A stretch of 64,000 nt of DNA, from contig NC_063066.1 of the NCBI RefSeq assembly GCF_018812025.1, positions 8,179,882 through 8,243,881 on the forward strand. Reading direction: 5' to 3'. Shown in pieces: positions 53,429 through 64,000 of this stretch (position 1 is its first letter; every line of letters begins with the position of its first letter). Source of the stretch: Megalobrama amblycephala (Eukaryota > Chordata > Actinopteri > Cypriniformes > Xenocyprididae). The translations under genes and the position numbers were made by a program. Under the pieces are notes generated by a model. That model made no database searches. It saw nothing but the letters and a program-made list of their open reading frames with translations, and had not been told where the DNA came from.

Positions 53429-54676
53429 TCTGCCATCACCTCTGAATGAGCCGAGACATATGGAATACTGTTCTCCATCTGTTAATACAGGGCCAATGTA
53501 CATACACAGGAAGGAGCATATTAAAAATAACTGGTTGCAATTCTACCTCTGAACTTTGTTCTCATAGACACGTCTGTTGTAACTGCTTTATTATAACTTT
53601 ATATTATAACTATAATTATGACTGCTTCATCACTGCAACACATTGTGAAAAGCATAAAAGTTACTGTTGTAAACTTTGAGTAACCACACAGTTTAAATGG
53701 AAATGTTTGTGTATGCTCTTTGATCTGTGTGTGCATGGGTAATTTAATTTCAATAATTGTTGCCTTTTTCTATAAGGAAATCTATTTTTCTGAAATCCTT
53801 GATTCCTAAGAGTATTTTTATTGTTTTGTAATTTATAGTTGTAGGTGTTTCTTTCTGAGATTGTGCTAAATATGCAATTACGGTATGAGAATAAGCATTA
53901 TTTTCACAGAGTGTTGAATTAGATTTTTCGGTAACACTTTAAAATACGGGTGCACTAACATGCGTTAATTCATGCTTAACTGTTAATGTATGACTCATGA
54001 AGAACTAAACCATTAATTAATGATTACTGCATCAGCAACTAATAAAGAGTCTATATGATTAATAGATTAAGTAATATATGAATTGCTGTTAATTAAATGT
54101 GATATTATGTATTCATTAATAATATATTTTATTAATTAAAAGTGTAAATTAATGTGTTAATTACCACAATGGGTTGAAGCCATGCACTTCAACTTCCAGT
54201 TGTCTGCTTTAATTAATCATTATCTAATGATTTAAAATTGTATCGAAACAATGGCGGACTGTCTGTTTACAGCTCACTCAGGGCGGGTCTATGTTAAAAC
54301 TACAGTGTCCGTCAACAGTCGTGGGAGGGGCCTGTGCAAATTTACGTCACTTTGCCAAGAATATGTGAAGGGCTTGATCTGACAAAGTGCTTAGTGATTT
54401 GTGGGGATTAAAAAGAAAGCACTGGGTGGATTTTTATAATTATAGGGTGGTTGTGTACACACACTGACAACACACATTTGTGTCCAAACACCATGTAAAA
54501 GTGAATTTTGCATCCGATGTTCCCTTTTTTAGCAAACTAACTTTAAAATCAACGGGCAGTCTGAACTCTAAGCGCGCTGCAGTTCTATTCTTCACCACAG
54601 ATTTACAGTGGGAAAACTGGGGGGCGCTGTAGAGCTGGGGAGGGTTCATTTTTAATATCTTACTAATTTTATGACT
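53429..54676. other. asah1 3' region and intergenic DNA
   Basis: The early part should be asah1 3' UTR. The only early poly(A)-like hexamer I see is ATTAAA near 53519, so the transcript end is uncertain. A dispersed-repeat fragment (GGTAACACTTTAAAATACGGG) starts at about 53931. 54250-54500 is related to 45740-45990. Confidence 0.5.
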
Positions 54677-55614
54677 TATATTACGGAAGAGGATTAGGGC
54701 CAAGCAATAATATAAAAATAAAACCATCTCGAGATTAAAGTTGCTAAATTTCGAGAAAAAACTTGAGATAAAATGTTGAGAATAAAGTCATTAAATTACG
54801 AGAAAAAAGTCGAGATAAAATGTTGAGAATAAAGTCATTAAATTACGAGAAAAAAGTCGAGATAAAATGTTGAGAATAAAGTCATTAAATTTCGAGAAAA
54901 AAGTCGAGATAAAATGTTGAGAATAAAGTCATTAAATTACGAGAAAAAAGTCGTTAAATTATGAGAACAAAGTCGAGATAAAATGTTGAGAATAAACTCG
55001 TTAAATTACGAGAAAAAACTCGTTAAATTTCAAGAAAAAAGTCGAGATAAAATGTTGAGAATAAAATCATTAAATTACGAGAAAAAAGTCGTTAAATTAC
55101 GAGAACAAATTCGTTAAATTATGAGAAAAATGTTAAATTTCGAGAAAAAAGTCGAGATAAAATGTTGAGAATAAACGCATTAAATTATGAGAATAAACTC
55201 ATTAAAGTATGAGAATAAAGTCATTAAATTACGAGAAAAAAGTCGTTAAATTATGAGAACAAATTCGTAATTTAACGAATTTGTTCTCGTAATTTAACGA
55301 CTTTTTTCTCATAATTTAACGAATTTGTTCTCTTAATTTAACGACTTTTTCTCGTAATTTAATTACTTTGTTCTCAACATTTTATCTCCACTTTTTTCTC
55401 GAAATTTAACGAGTTTTTTTCTCGTAATTTAATGACTTTATTCTCAACATTTTATCTCGACATTTTTCTCGAAATTTAACGAGTTTTTTCTCGTAATTTA
55501 ACGAGTTTATTCTCAACATTTTATTTCGACTTTTTTCTCGAAATTTAACAACTTTAATCTCGAGATGGTTTTATATTTTTATTATTGCTTGGCCCTAATC
55601 CTCTTCCGTAATAT
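54677..55614. repeat. Fold-back built of a short minisatellite, ~0.94 kb
   Basis: The ends TATATTACGGAAGAGG and CCTCTTCCGTAATATA are inverted, and the inverted match runs on without a break through GGCCAAGCAATAAT and ACCATCTCGAGATTAAAGTT. Inside, phrases of the type TTAAATTACGAGAAAAAAGTCG and GAGATAAAATGTTGAGAATAAAG repeat many times. They read in one sense up to about 55265 and as their complement from about 55270. The turn is at CAAATTCGTAATTTAACGAATTTG. The left arm (~590 bp) is longer than the right (~345 bp). Confidence 0.93.
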
Positions 55615-55772
55615 ATAAAGAATCAAAAAATATTTATTGCAGAATGCTGAACACATTTACAATTTATTACAATTGATTCAGCTTATATATAGAGGGGTCT
55701 ATGTTTGGATGAATATTTTGGTGGGCAGCATATGGACTGAAGATGCTAGGCCAGGGGAAAAAAATCACACAC

Positions 55773-55774
<2 letters not shown>

Positions 55775-55830
<56 letters not shown>

Positions 55831-55860
55831 CTATATATATACACACACACACACACACAC
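55775..55860. repeat. (TA)n and (AC)n microsatellites
   Basis: TA tract at 55775-55828, then a short GGC break, more TA and (CA)n to 55860. Lies about 570 bp upstream of the fgl1 start. Confidence 0.93.
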
Positions 55861-56099
55861 ATATAAACAGATTTACTTTTGTTGTGTATATGCATGTCTA
55901 CCATCATTTTTTCAGTGAAACACTCCTCTATTAATGTGCGTCACACATGTTTTTCCCATTTCTTTTTTATGGGTGTATCAAATCAGGTATCCATCCTTGT
56001 GGATCAGACACTCTTTAATCATGATTGATCTATTTATGTTATTAACAAATAATCTCATGTTTTATATTTACAAAAAAATTATATAACTGGAGTGTCATT

Positions 56100-56128
56100 A
56101 ATTTGTTCAAATTTTACTTGAACAAATT
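56100..56128. promoter_or_regulatory. Perfect 11-bp inverted repeat upstream of fgl1
   Basis: AATTTGTTCAA at 56100-56110 and TTGAACAAATT at 56118-56128 with a 7-base spacer, about 310 bp before the fgl1 ATG. A dimeric transcription-factor site is possible, but no factor can be named from the sequence. Confidence 0.3.
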
Positions 56129-56434
56129 GAAGGACTGAGGTCAAACGTATCATAATTTTCACTTTTACAGAACAGTTTTGGTGCTGTTTTTGATGTCAAA
56201 TGTTTTGGGGAGCTGTTTGTAGTTGTCTGCACATCTGTTTTGATCCACAGTGACTCAGCTCAAAGTATGCACTTCAACCACAGGAAATTTTGTCAGGCAC
56301 CAGAACAGACCTCAAGAGCCTTTGTACAAGTTGTTGTGTTTGTAGTGGTACTTTAGTGCTTAAATTTAATTGAACGCAAGGTCACTTGGTGTCTGACTTT
56401 CCGTCTTTAAATACGACATTAAATTAATACATCT

Positions 56435-58542
56435 ATGATGTCAGTTTTGTTCATCATTTGGATGCTTTGTACTCTGGATTTGTCAGACTCTGTAAGTATT
56501 GTCTTAACATTCATTCTGCTACTTTCTTGTGTGTTGAAATTACCTTTGGTTACAGGTAAATTAAAAAGTGTTTATTTTTATGGTGGATTTACATTGGTCA
56601 TTCTGTGTATCATGTGCATTTAGGTACCTGATGAATGTCAAGATGAGATAGAGCGTCTTAAGGTGGAGCTGAAGAGTTTGGAAGTTCGCCATACAAAGCA
56701 ACAGCAACTTATTCAACGATTAATGAATCTCAACCAGATGGATGAACGTTCCCAGAAAGAGGACTCATTTTATGACATGGGAGACAAACAGTACATGGGT
56801 CAAACTCTATATTATTTTATTAAGATATGGTATTCACTGTCCTTGTGTAAATATGTTGTATTTGTCTGATTATAACAGCACAAAGCAGTACTAACAAAAA
56901 TCAATCTGCCATATACAGACTGTGCGCAGATCTTCAAAAATGGGAGCACGAGGAGTGGATTTTACATGATTAAACCACTGCTTAGCCCAACCAAAATCAA
57001 AGTGTACTGCGATATGACAGAGGGGGGTGGATGGACAGTCTTCCAGAGACGCTCAGATGGCAGCCAGTCGTTTGACCGGTATGAAAAAGTTCATTGTTAT
57101 GAGAAGAAATGTGTGCTGTTTAATAAATGAGACATGATTTTTTTTTTTTTTAGAGACTGGAATGATTACAAAACAGGATTTGGTGACATGAAGTCCTCTA
57201 ATGGGGAGTTTTGGTTAGGGAATGATAATCTACATTATTTGACATCTCAAGGTGAGTGAATCTATGCATATAAAATGCATACAAACGGAAACAGATGTAA
57301 TGTGTCATGATATGCCATCATTTATCCAAATTATATTATAGAGATGTTGGATGCTTGATTCTGATTGGCTGATGAACATTCTAATCAAAATAAATAAAAC
57401 AAACAAAAACAAAAAAAATATAATAATTTAAAAGCCCATTGTAATTATTCCTTATATACTATACTATACTATAATATATTATACTATACTATAATATATT
57501 ATACTATACTATAATATATTATACTATATACTATTATATTATATTATATTATATTATATTATATTATATTATATTATATTATATTATATTATATTATATT
57601 ATATTATATTATGTTTTTCAGTTATTTCAATAAAACACCTTCTGTTATGTAGACGATTACACCCTGAGAATCAATCTGGAAGACTTTGAGGGCAGCCACC
57701 GTTTTGCAGTGTACAGAAAATTCAAAGTGGAAAATGAACAGGTTTTTACTCTTTTTTTTATCAATCTCTTCATATTGTGATTAATGATGTGTGGATGCCC
57801 ATGATGAACCAACAGGTGGCTTGTGAAATTTCTAATAAATCAATAAAGACGATAAATATTCTATTTTCATTAAAAACAAAAATAAGCGGTTACACAATAT
57901 CACAATTTATAGACTTGGTCTGAATGGTATAATATCTGTGCACTGTTTGATTGGTTAATGTTTTAACTATCCCATTTGTCTTCTCAGAACCATTACCAGC
58001 TCCAGTTTGGTGTATACACAGGAAACGCAGGGGACGCTCTCTCTGGCAGTTATCATCCTGAGGTTCAGTGGTGGGCCAGCCACCAAGGAATGAAGTTTAG
58101 CACACGAGACAAGGATAATGACCGCTACGACCGCAGTTGTGCTCAGGAGGACAAGGGTGGCTGGTGGTTTAACAGGTTTGCACCTTAAAACACTGAGTTT
58201 TTCACTTTACAGTAACAATGACAATTACAACACAGGCCATTTTAGTGGATGTATGAAGGCAGTTCTTTTCAAGTTCATACAGATGTCCTATAGAGTAGCC
58301 ACAAGTGTAGTTCATCACATTAACTATGAACATTAACTATGAATATAATTTTTTGTATGTTGTTTCACCTGTATTCCTCTAGATGTCACTCTGCCAATCT
58401 GAATGGACTGTACCACCGAGGAGCTTACAGCGCCGTCACTGATGATGGAATAGTGTGGTACCCATGGCATGGCTGGTGGTACTCCCTCAAATCTGTGCAG
58501 ATGAAGATCAGACCATCCATTTTTGAGCCTAATGATGTTTAA
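56435..58542 (+). CDS. fgl1: fgl1 fibrinogen-like protein 1 (hepassocin), complete, 7 exons, 308 aa
   Basis: A secreted, mainly liver-made protein of the fibrinogen-related family; in mammals a hepatocyte mitogen and LAG-3 ligand. Exons: 56435-56491, 56624-56798, 56919-57078, 57154-57251, 57653-57741, 57988-58175, 58383-58542. Phases all agree and total 927 nt (human FGL1 is 312 aa). Exon 1 is a signal peptide ([12 protein letters not shown]). Exon 2 is a short coiled coil with Cys24 (DEC) and heptads [19 protein letters not shown], suited to dimer formation. The fibrinogen domain runs from Cys79 (DCAQIF) through [45 protein letters not shown] and [15 protein letters not shown] to [10 protein letters not shown]. 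Disulfides C79-C108 and C244-C257 are expected. The acidic RDKDNDRY run before C244 is the usual calcium site. Exon 2 leaves by a weak donor (GTCAAA), which is required for the frame. It lies 3.0 kb after asah1 on the same strand. Confidence 0.95.
57459..57611. repeat. (TATACTATACTATAA)n and (TATAT)n-type microsatellite in fgl1 intron 4
   Basis: Tandem TATACTATACTATAATATAT blocks give way to (ATATT)n up to 57611, shortly before the acceptor of exon 5. Confidence 0.9.
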
Positions 58543-58595
58543 TTCATGGATCTGATATCTGAGCCATGAAGGCAATGAATTTGTGTGTGATGGCA

Positions 58596-58601
58596 AATAA
58601 A
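58596..58601 (+). terminator. fgl1: fgl1 polyadenylation signal
   Basis: Canonical AATAAA 54 bases after the fgl1 stop codon. A second AATAAA lies at about 58677. The first implies a very short 3' UTR. Confidence 0.7.
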
Positions 58602-58984
58602 ATTGTAGTCCAGCTTAGTAGTTCAGTTCTTAACTATTTGCATATGTAGTTCAAAAAGCTCTTCTGCATGAAGCACAATAAATTTTTAAACGCATTCTTG
58701 CTGCTTTCTTGTGTGTTCCATCATAGTATCTTTAATTTGATTAATGTGAAGAATTAAACATTTAAAAATATATCATAATTAAAAAGGAAAGTTTTCATAT
58801 AGCATTTTGTTTTTAAATTATGGACAGAATATAGAATTTAACTGGCACAAACAATAAGTTTAACTACAAATTCTGAGACGTTTTCTTTGTCTTCATAAAT
58901 TAGGCCTATAGCAATATCTCTCAAGGTAAATTAATACCCAGTCAATATATAACTCAAAGTTATATATATATATATATATATATA

Positions 58985-59884
58985 TAATTTGGGATTGGTA
59001 AGATTTTTAATGTTTTTAAAAGTTTTGTCTGCTCACCAAGGCTTTATTTAATTGAAAATACAGTAAAAACAGTAATATTGTGAAAAATTATTACAATTTA
59101 AAATAACTGTTTTCTATTTGAATATATTTTACAAAGTCATTTATTCTTGTGTTGGCAAAGCTGAATTTTGAGCATCGTTACTCCAGTCTTCAGTGTCACA
59201 TAATCCTTCAGAAATCATTCTAATATGATTAGTTCCTCAAGAAATATTTGTTATTATATCAATGTTGAAAACAGTTGTGAACTTTTTTTTCAGGATTCCT
59301 TGATGAATAAAAAGTTCAAAAGAACAGCATTTATCTAAAATACAAAGCTTTTGTAACATTATACACTACCGTTCAAAAGTTTGGGGTCAGTAAGAATTTT
59401 TTTTTTTTTAAGAAATTAAAGAAATTAATACTTTTATTCAGCAAGGATGCATTAAATCAATCAAAAGTGACAGTATAGACATTTATAATGTTACAAAAGA
59501 TTAGATTTCAAATAAACTCTGTTCTTTTGAACTTTCTATTCATCAAAGAATCCTGAAAAAAAATATTGTACATAAATATTTTGTACAATTGTAAACAATA
59601 AATGTTTCTTGAGCAGCAAATTGACATATTAGAATGATTTCTGAAGGATCATGTGACACTGAAGACTGGATTAACGATGCTGAAAATTCAGCTTTGCCAA
59701 CACAAGAATAAATTACATTTTAAAATATTTTCAAATAGAAAACAATCATTTTAAATTGTAATAATATTTCACAATATTACTGTTTTTACTGTATTTTTAA
59801 TTAAGTAAATGCACCCTTGGTGAGCCGACGAAACTTCTTTTAAAAACATTAAAAATCTTACCGATCCCAAACTTTTGAGCGGTA

Positions 59885-59886
<2 letters not shown>
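58985..59886. mobile_element. TTCAAAAGTTTGG fold-back MITE, with inner copy
   Basis: The outer arms (TTGGGATTGGTAAGATTTTTA and TAAAAATCTTACCGATCCCAA) are inverted. An inner unit starts CTACCGTTCAAAAGTTTGGGG at 59366. Inner arms carry CTTCAGTGTCACATAATCC versus GGATCATGTGACACTGAAG. Directly followed by a (TA)n tract at 59890-59978. Confidence 0.82.

Positions 59887-59889
<3 letters not shown>

Positions 59890-59978
<89 letters not shown>
59890..59978. repeat. (TA)n microsatellite
   Basis: About 89 bp of uninterrupted TA at the end of the fold-back element. Confidence 0.95.
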
Positions 59979-59981
<3 letters not shown>

Positions 59982-60739
59982 CAGCTGTATATTTTATTTA
60001 ATGTTGATAACGAGCGAGAATGCAATTGTTCCCAAATATCCACATGACTGCAAACGTGACATTATTATACAACAGGTCAAAAAACAAAACGTACATTTTA
60101 AACACAGCACTGTCAGTATTTACTCTATTTTGCAACGAAAAATTAGTTCTAACGAAAACCACAGCAGAACTACAACATACGTGTGTTTCGAGCGCAATTC
60201 TGCGGCTTTGAACGAATCGTGAGAGTCAATGATTCAATGATTCATTCACAGCCACTTTCTTCGTTACTGAATGAATGACTCGATGACTCACTCATAAAAA
60301 CAGTGACTTGCTGCCACCTACTGGCGGTTTTAGTTTAATATTTAAAAGTATCACTTAGTTTCACCATCATTGCATTTTTCTCTATTGAACATTTTTTATT
60401 TAAAACATTATTTATGTTATAAAGTTATTCAAAAAGGTAAAATATGCAATGGAAAATCTATTTAGTGGGCAAATATTATCCCTTAATGGAAAAGGTGTGG
60501 AAGAGAGGGGCTACGCAGAAGGATGGTAATCCCTTCAGGGGGTACTCCACTCCAAGTTTGGGAACCACTAGGGTATCATAACAAAAAGCTAAATGAAAAA
60601 AAATTAGATTGAATGAAAACACTTTCAACACTTTAACATATGAAATTATATTTTTAGCAAGATATTTAATAGACGACTAAATGTTGAAAAATTGTTCCTA
60701 ATGTTCCTAATTTGCTTTCATGTAGCTATAGGCCTAGAG
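59979..60739. other. Intergenic, no gene seen
   Basis: I see no coding exon. The text around 60500-60570 (GGGGTACTCCACTCCAAGTTTGGGAACCACTAGGG) resembles a dispersed-repeat end. Confidence 0.5.
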
Positions 60740-60898
60740 AGTGTCAGAACACTGTAGCGGCTCGTGTCTTTCCTGCAGTGACGTCATTTAAGGCGAGCGC
60801 GAGCTCACCTGAGCTCTCTCACCTGTACTATGCACGCGCTGCTGTTAACGGTAGACACGTCTGTGAATCCCAGTTTAATTCCACTGGCGACGTGCAGG
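60740..60898 (+). other. Candidate first exon and promoter of an unidentified plus-strand gene
   Basis: A locally CpG-richer segment carries the full CRE palindrome TGACGTCA (60779-60786) and GCGAGCGCGAGCTC. It ends in a consensus donor GCAGG|GTAAGT at 60898/60899. It includes ATG 60830 with an open frame into the donor (MHALLLTVDTSV start), but the context is poor and it may be 5' UTR. The next gene downstream is outside what I can identify. Based on mammalian 8p22 order, pcm1 or mtus1 would be candidates, but no coding sequence of either is seen. Confidence 0.35.
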
Positions 60899-61895
60899 GT
60901 AAGTACACTATGCTACCCAGAGAAATTACGCCTAATATTTACTTTTCTACAAATTCACTCTTTTACCTTACATTTCATCCGTGATTTAGTAGCGCGAGGC
61001 ATGTTACTGGTGTCGCGTGAGTTGTCTTTCATGGATTTTGTTTTTGTTTACGCCTACTGCATGTTCATTCAGTCTGTATCGTCTATATATATTTATTCAA
61101 AGGGATCTTCTGCTTGTATGGCTTTACAACTTTGTTTACTCCACGTGTTATTTATAGACCGAGCTGCCAGAGATCCCAAACAGGCCTCTGATATTTCTGT
61201 CAGGTGCACAAGACAATTTAAAGGCGGCGATCAGGAAATAGATTGTGGCTCAGAGGGAGGTATGAGGGAGAAACATGAGCTGGGCAGGAATATCTTAGTA
61301 GATTTATAGGTACTAAATAAGCTAGTTTGTTCTCCTTGTTTTCCCACACTTCTTCACTGAGATTCAGAATGGTCTCCCTGAGTCTTCTGATTTGTTTTTG
61401 ATTGAACACTGTGATTTAGATGCTTTAGACGTGAACCAACCTATGTTATGGAACATTCTATGAATCATATTATTTAGTCCATGTTGATTTGTGTGTCTCA
61501 AATGCAGCATTAGAGCATTGTATTATGGGACTTATGTCTTGACCAGATATAGTGTTCAGAAACAGTGGAAAGCTCAAAGGGCACAAGCTTTGAATTCCAC
61601 AGCAGGTTATAGTGCAGGTGCCATTCAGGACTCCATACTGTAGGTGCAGAATTAGAAATATATTCTGTATCAAGTAGAATGGTGCATCTGGAAAAGAACA
61701 GAATTTGTTTAGCCAAACTAAAACATTTTTTTTTTAAGGTGAATGTTTGTGAGGAGGATAAAAATGCATTTAGTAAGTTTTTTTTATTTTTATTGTTTTG
61801 GCAAGTCTCTTATGCTCACCAAGGCTACATTTACAAAATACATTAAAAACAGTAGTATTGCAAAATAGTATTATAGTTGTTATTTTCATTTGTTT
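60899..61895. other. Intergenic or intronic, no feature supported
   Basis: Follows the candidate donor at 60898. I see no further exon. A small remnant of the fold-back family (CTCTTATGCTCACCAAGGCTAC) lies at 61807-61875. Confidence 0.45.
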
Positions 61896-62745
61896 CAGTG
61901 GGGACCTATAATGCCCCTTTTACAAGATGTAATATAAGTCTCTGATGTCCCCAGAATGTGTCTGTGAAGTTTCAGCTCAAAATACCCCACAGATAATTTA
62001 TTATAGCTTGACCAATTTGCCCCTATTTGGGTGTGAGCAAAAACACGCCGTTTTTGTATGTGTCCCTTTAAATGCAAATGAGCTGCTGCTCCCGGCCCCC
62101 TTTCCAGAAGAGGGCGGAGCTTTAACAGCGCATGCTTCTGTTACTCAACAACAAGAAAGCTGGAGAATCTCGTACAGCTAAAATGAGGATTGTCAGCAAC
62201 TGTTCAGCCTTACATTGTTCAAACTGGAGTCGGACACTGATGGAGAGACTCAAGAAGAAGTTACAACTTCTAGAATGCAACTGGACGTTTCTGAATGGTT
62301 AGTGGATAAAATTATGTAGTTTCATCGACTAGCATGTATCATTATGTTAATCTTTTGTGTGTTGAATTGACCCTTGTTTGTGAAGCAGTCCGTCGTAAAA
62401 TGAAATGTCAACAACACTCTCTACAACACTACAACAACTCTTCCTCTACTCTAAAGCATCCCAACATGGCCTCATCCCTTTGTTGTGTGTTCTCGGGGCA
62501 GGATTTATGTACATAAGTGTGCTGACAGGGTTGGTGATGTCACTAAACCAGGAAGAAGCTTGTTGTAGTCCCTACCAGCCATTTGTTGTAGTCCTTAAAC
62601 AGTGAATTCTTTAAAGGAAAAAAATCTCCCTTTACATTGAACTTTGAGCGTCATAACTTTGCAGATGTTATTTATGCGCAAACAGCAACATTACACACTT
62701 TTAAAAGTTTAAAAAGTGAAATCATGATCAACCACCCTTTTGATA
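61896..62745. mobile_element. MITE with GTGGGGACCTATAATGCCCC end, related to both 24.2-kb and AGGTCCCG elements
   Basis: The left end GGGGACCTATAATGCCCCTTTT and the sequence to 62300 match 24180-24630 in reverse. The right part, from about 62620 (TTGAACTTTGAGCGTCATAAC, AACATTACACACTTTTAAAAGTTT), is similar to the right part of the AGGTCCCG family (16305-16412). This suggests a shared ancestry or a chimera. The right end is uncertain. Confidence 0.6.
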
Positions 62746-64000
62746 CAGCTTTTGTCCAGGATTCTTTGATAAATAAAAAGTTCAAAAGAACATGGACTGA
62801 ATGAGAAAAGGCTGATTGATTTTATTAACTCCTGGTGTCCAACACTTATTGGTATTGTTTGTTAACCAAGATTATGGATTCCTTCTCTGGTTTAAAGGCC
62901 TTTTAAAGATGGCTTAGTCAGAAATGGTACTGTTCCAAATGACCGGATCTAATACCCCTCATGCCTGCTGTTACATAACTTAAGGAAGTCAAGGTATTGC
63001 CAAGTATTTGTCAATACAAAGAAAGTGTTGCAGCTTTTTATAGTAAATGCCTCATAGAAGGATTGCTTTATTTATTTATTTTTTTTAGGTTTATGTTAAA
63101 GGTTTTCTTCAGCAGAAAATAACCGTGTAGATGACATCCAGTTTTGCAGTATTTCCCCTCATTTATCCCCTGTGATGCACAAATCCCTTCAAAAATGTTA
63201 TTGGCTGCTTTGCAGCAGCGATTACTGCTTTCGGCCTGACATGCCCTGGCCACTCCCCTTATGTAGGGCTTGTCTGGGATAGGGTAACCAGCCACTGTCC
63301 CTTGTAAAGTTAGCCTTGAGGCTTTGCAGTGGATTTAGTCATGGCCTAGGCTGGATCTTGAACAGCGCTGTACGAGTAGAGGCGTGTTTTAGTATGCAGG
63401 GACAGCCCAAAAGTGTGCTGACAGCAGCCTGGACTGTGCCACATTCCTATGAGACAGACCATTTCTGCAAGCCACGAGTGGTGCTGAAGGAGGGACTGCT
63501 GGGGCTGATGGGTATTTTAGAGCTGGCAATCTTTATATACGTGCGTTTAGTGTGGTGTAGTGTTTACCACAGCACTAATAGGATTGATCCCGAGACATGG
63601 AGCTGTGAGTGCTGCAGGACCCTGAATGGGATGTGCTGAACTGACATAATGTCTTGCCTGGTAGGACTTGAATTTTATGTTTTTTATCTATTCATAAAAG
63701 ATTATCAATTATTTGTTATATAAAATAAAGACAAATTTGCTTCACAGCAAGTGCAAAAATGCTATTAGAAAGCCATAGTTGCTGTTGTTGTTTTTTTTTT
63801 TTAACAGTTACAAGCTGAGGACATTTGATTTAGGAGATATGACTTTATGAAATTCATTTTTTTACTATAGATATGAAATAAATTAAAAGTAAATTTGATA
63901 AAGTTTTTGCAATCCATCTGCATGCTTTCATGTTGCTTGTCTTATTTAACATTAACAGACATGCTGTTAAATTATAAGTTTATGCCATATGCCTTGTTGT
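62746..64000. other. Right edge of window, no gene supported
   Basis: I recognise no exon or transposon boundary. A 107-codon frame at 63316-63639 contains a hydrophobic run (LLGLMGILELAIFIYV) and a Cys-rich end (WSCECCRTLNGMC), and a GGTAG/TTTTATG context follows. I know no family that it matches, and chance is the simplest explanation. Confidence 0.4.

Noticed and set aside
54677..55614. A CRISPR-like array, because short repeats recur with regular spacing
   Set aside because: Repeats are variable, AT-rich, continuous without unique spacers, and reverse direction midway. The context is a vertebrate genome.
63316..63639. A 107-codon frame with a hydrophobic stretch and Cys-rich end
   Set aside because: No recognisable family, no convincing start context and no supporting splice signals, so I left it as non-coding in the annotation.

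Overview
This window looks like teleost nuclear DNA, most likely from a cypriniform (carp/zebrafish-type) fish. It is AT-rich and intron-containing, with long (TA)n tracts and a dense load of short DNA transposons. The termini AGGTGCCC/TTAA, GGGTTAGTTCACCC and CACTGCAAAAAATG are typical of cyprinid genomes. The species call is inference; nothing in the sequence fixes it.

Three host genes can be reconstructed by splice-junction reading. (1) 1-11 kb, minus strand: the 5' part of fat1, an atypical giant cadherin. A probable non-coding first exon lies near 10.8-10.99 kb. A 3.26-kb first coding exon at 4617-7878 carries the start and signal peptide. Three further coding exons follow at 2292-2606, 736-797 and 24-338, and the gene then leaves the window at position 1. 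(2) 48.9-53.4 kb, plus strand: a complete 14-exon asah1 (acid ceramidase, 390 aa) with every catalytic residue present. (3) 56.4-58.6 kb, plus strand: a complete 7-exon fgl1 (fibrinogen-like 1/hepassocin, 308 aa). A possible first exon of a further plus-strand gene lies at about 60.74-60.90 kb, with a CRE palindrome and a consensus splice donor. I could not identify that gene.

The roughly 38 kb between fat1 and asah1 holds no host coding exon that I can support. It is a transposon landscape, often nested. It contains a Tc1/mariner element with a decayed transposase, two hAT-type elements with exact 8-bp target duplications, and several TTAA-flanked MITEs. It also has a piggyBac-type 1.5-kb fold-back element and a CACTC-ended element built around a ~112-bp satellite that two TTAA elements have invaded. 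Another element contains a 206-bp internal tandem duplication. A ~0.94-kb fold-back built from a short minisatellite lies between asah1 and fgl1.

The three genes have unrelated jobs (cell adhesion/planar polarity, lysosomal ceramide hydrolysis, secreted hepatokine), so this is not an operon-like set. The interest is in the gene order, the upstream ORFs in the leaders, and the transposon structures. I see no convincing new multi-gene system. The most unusual items are the two matching short ORFs carried by a TTAA MITE family, the satellite-cored CACTC element and the minisatellite fold-back.
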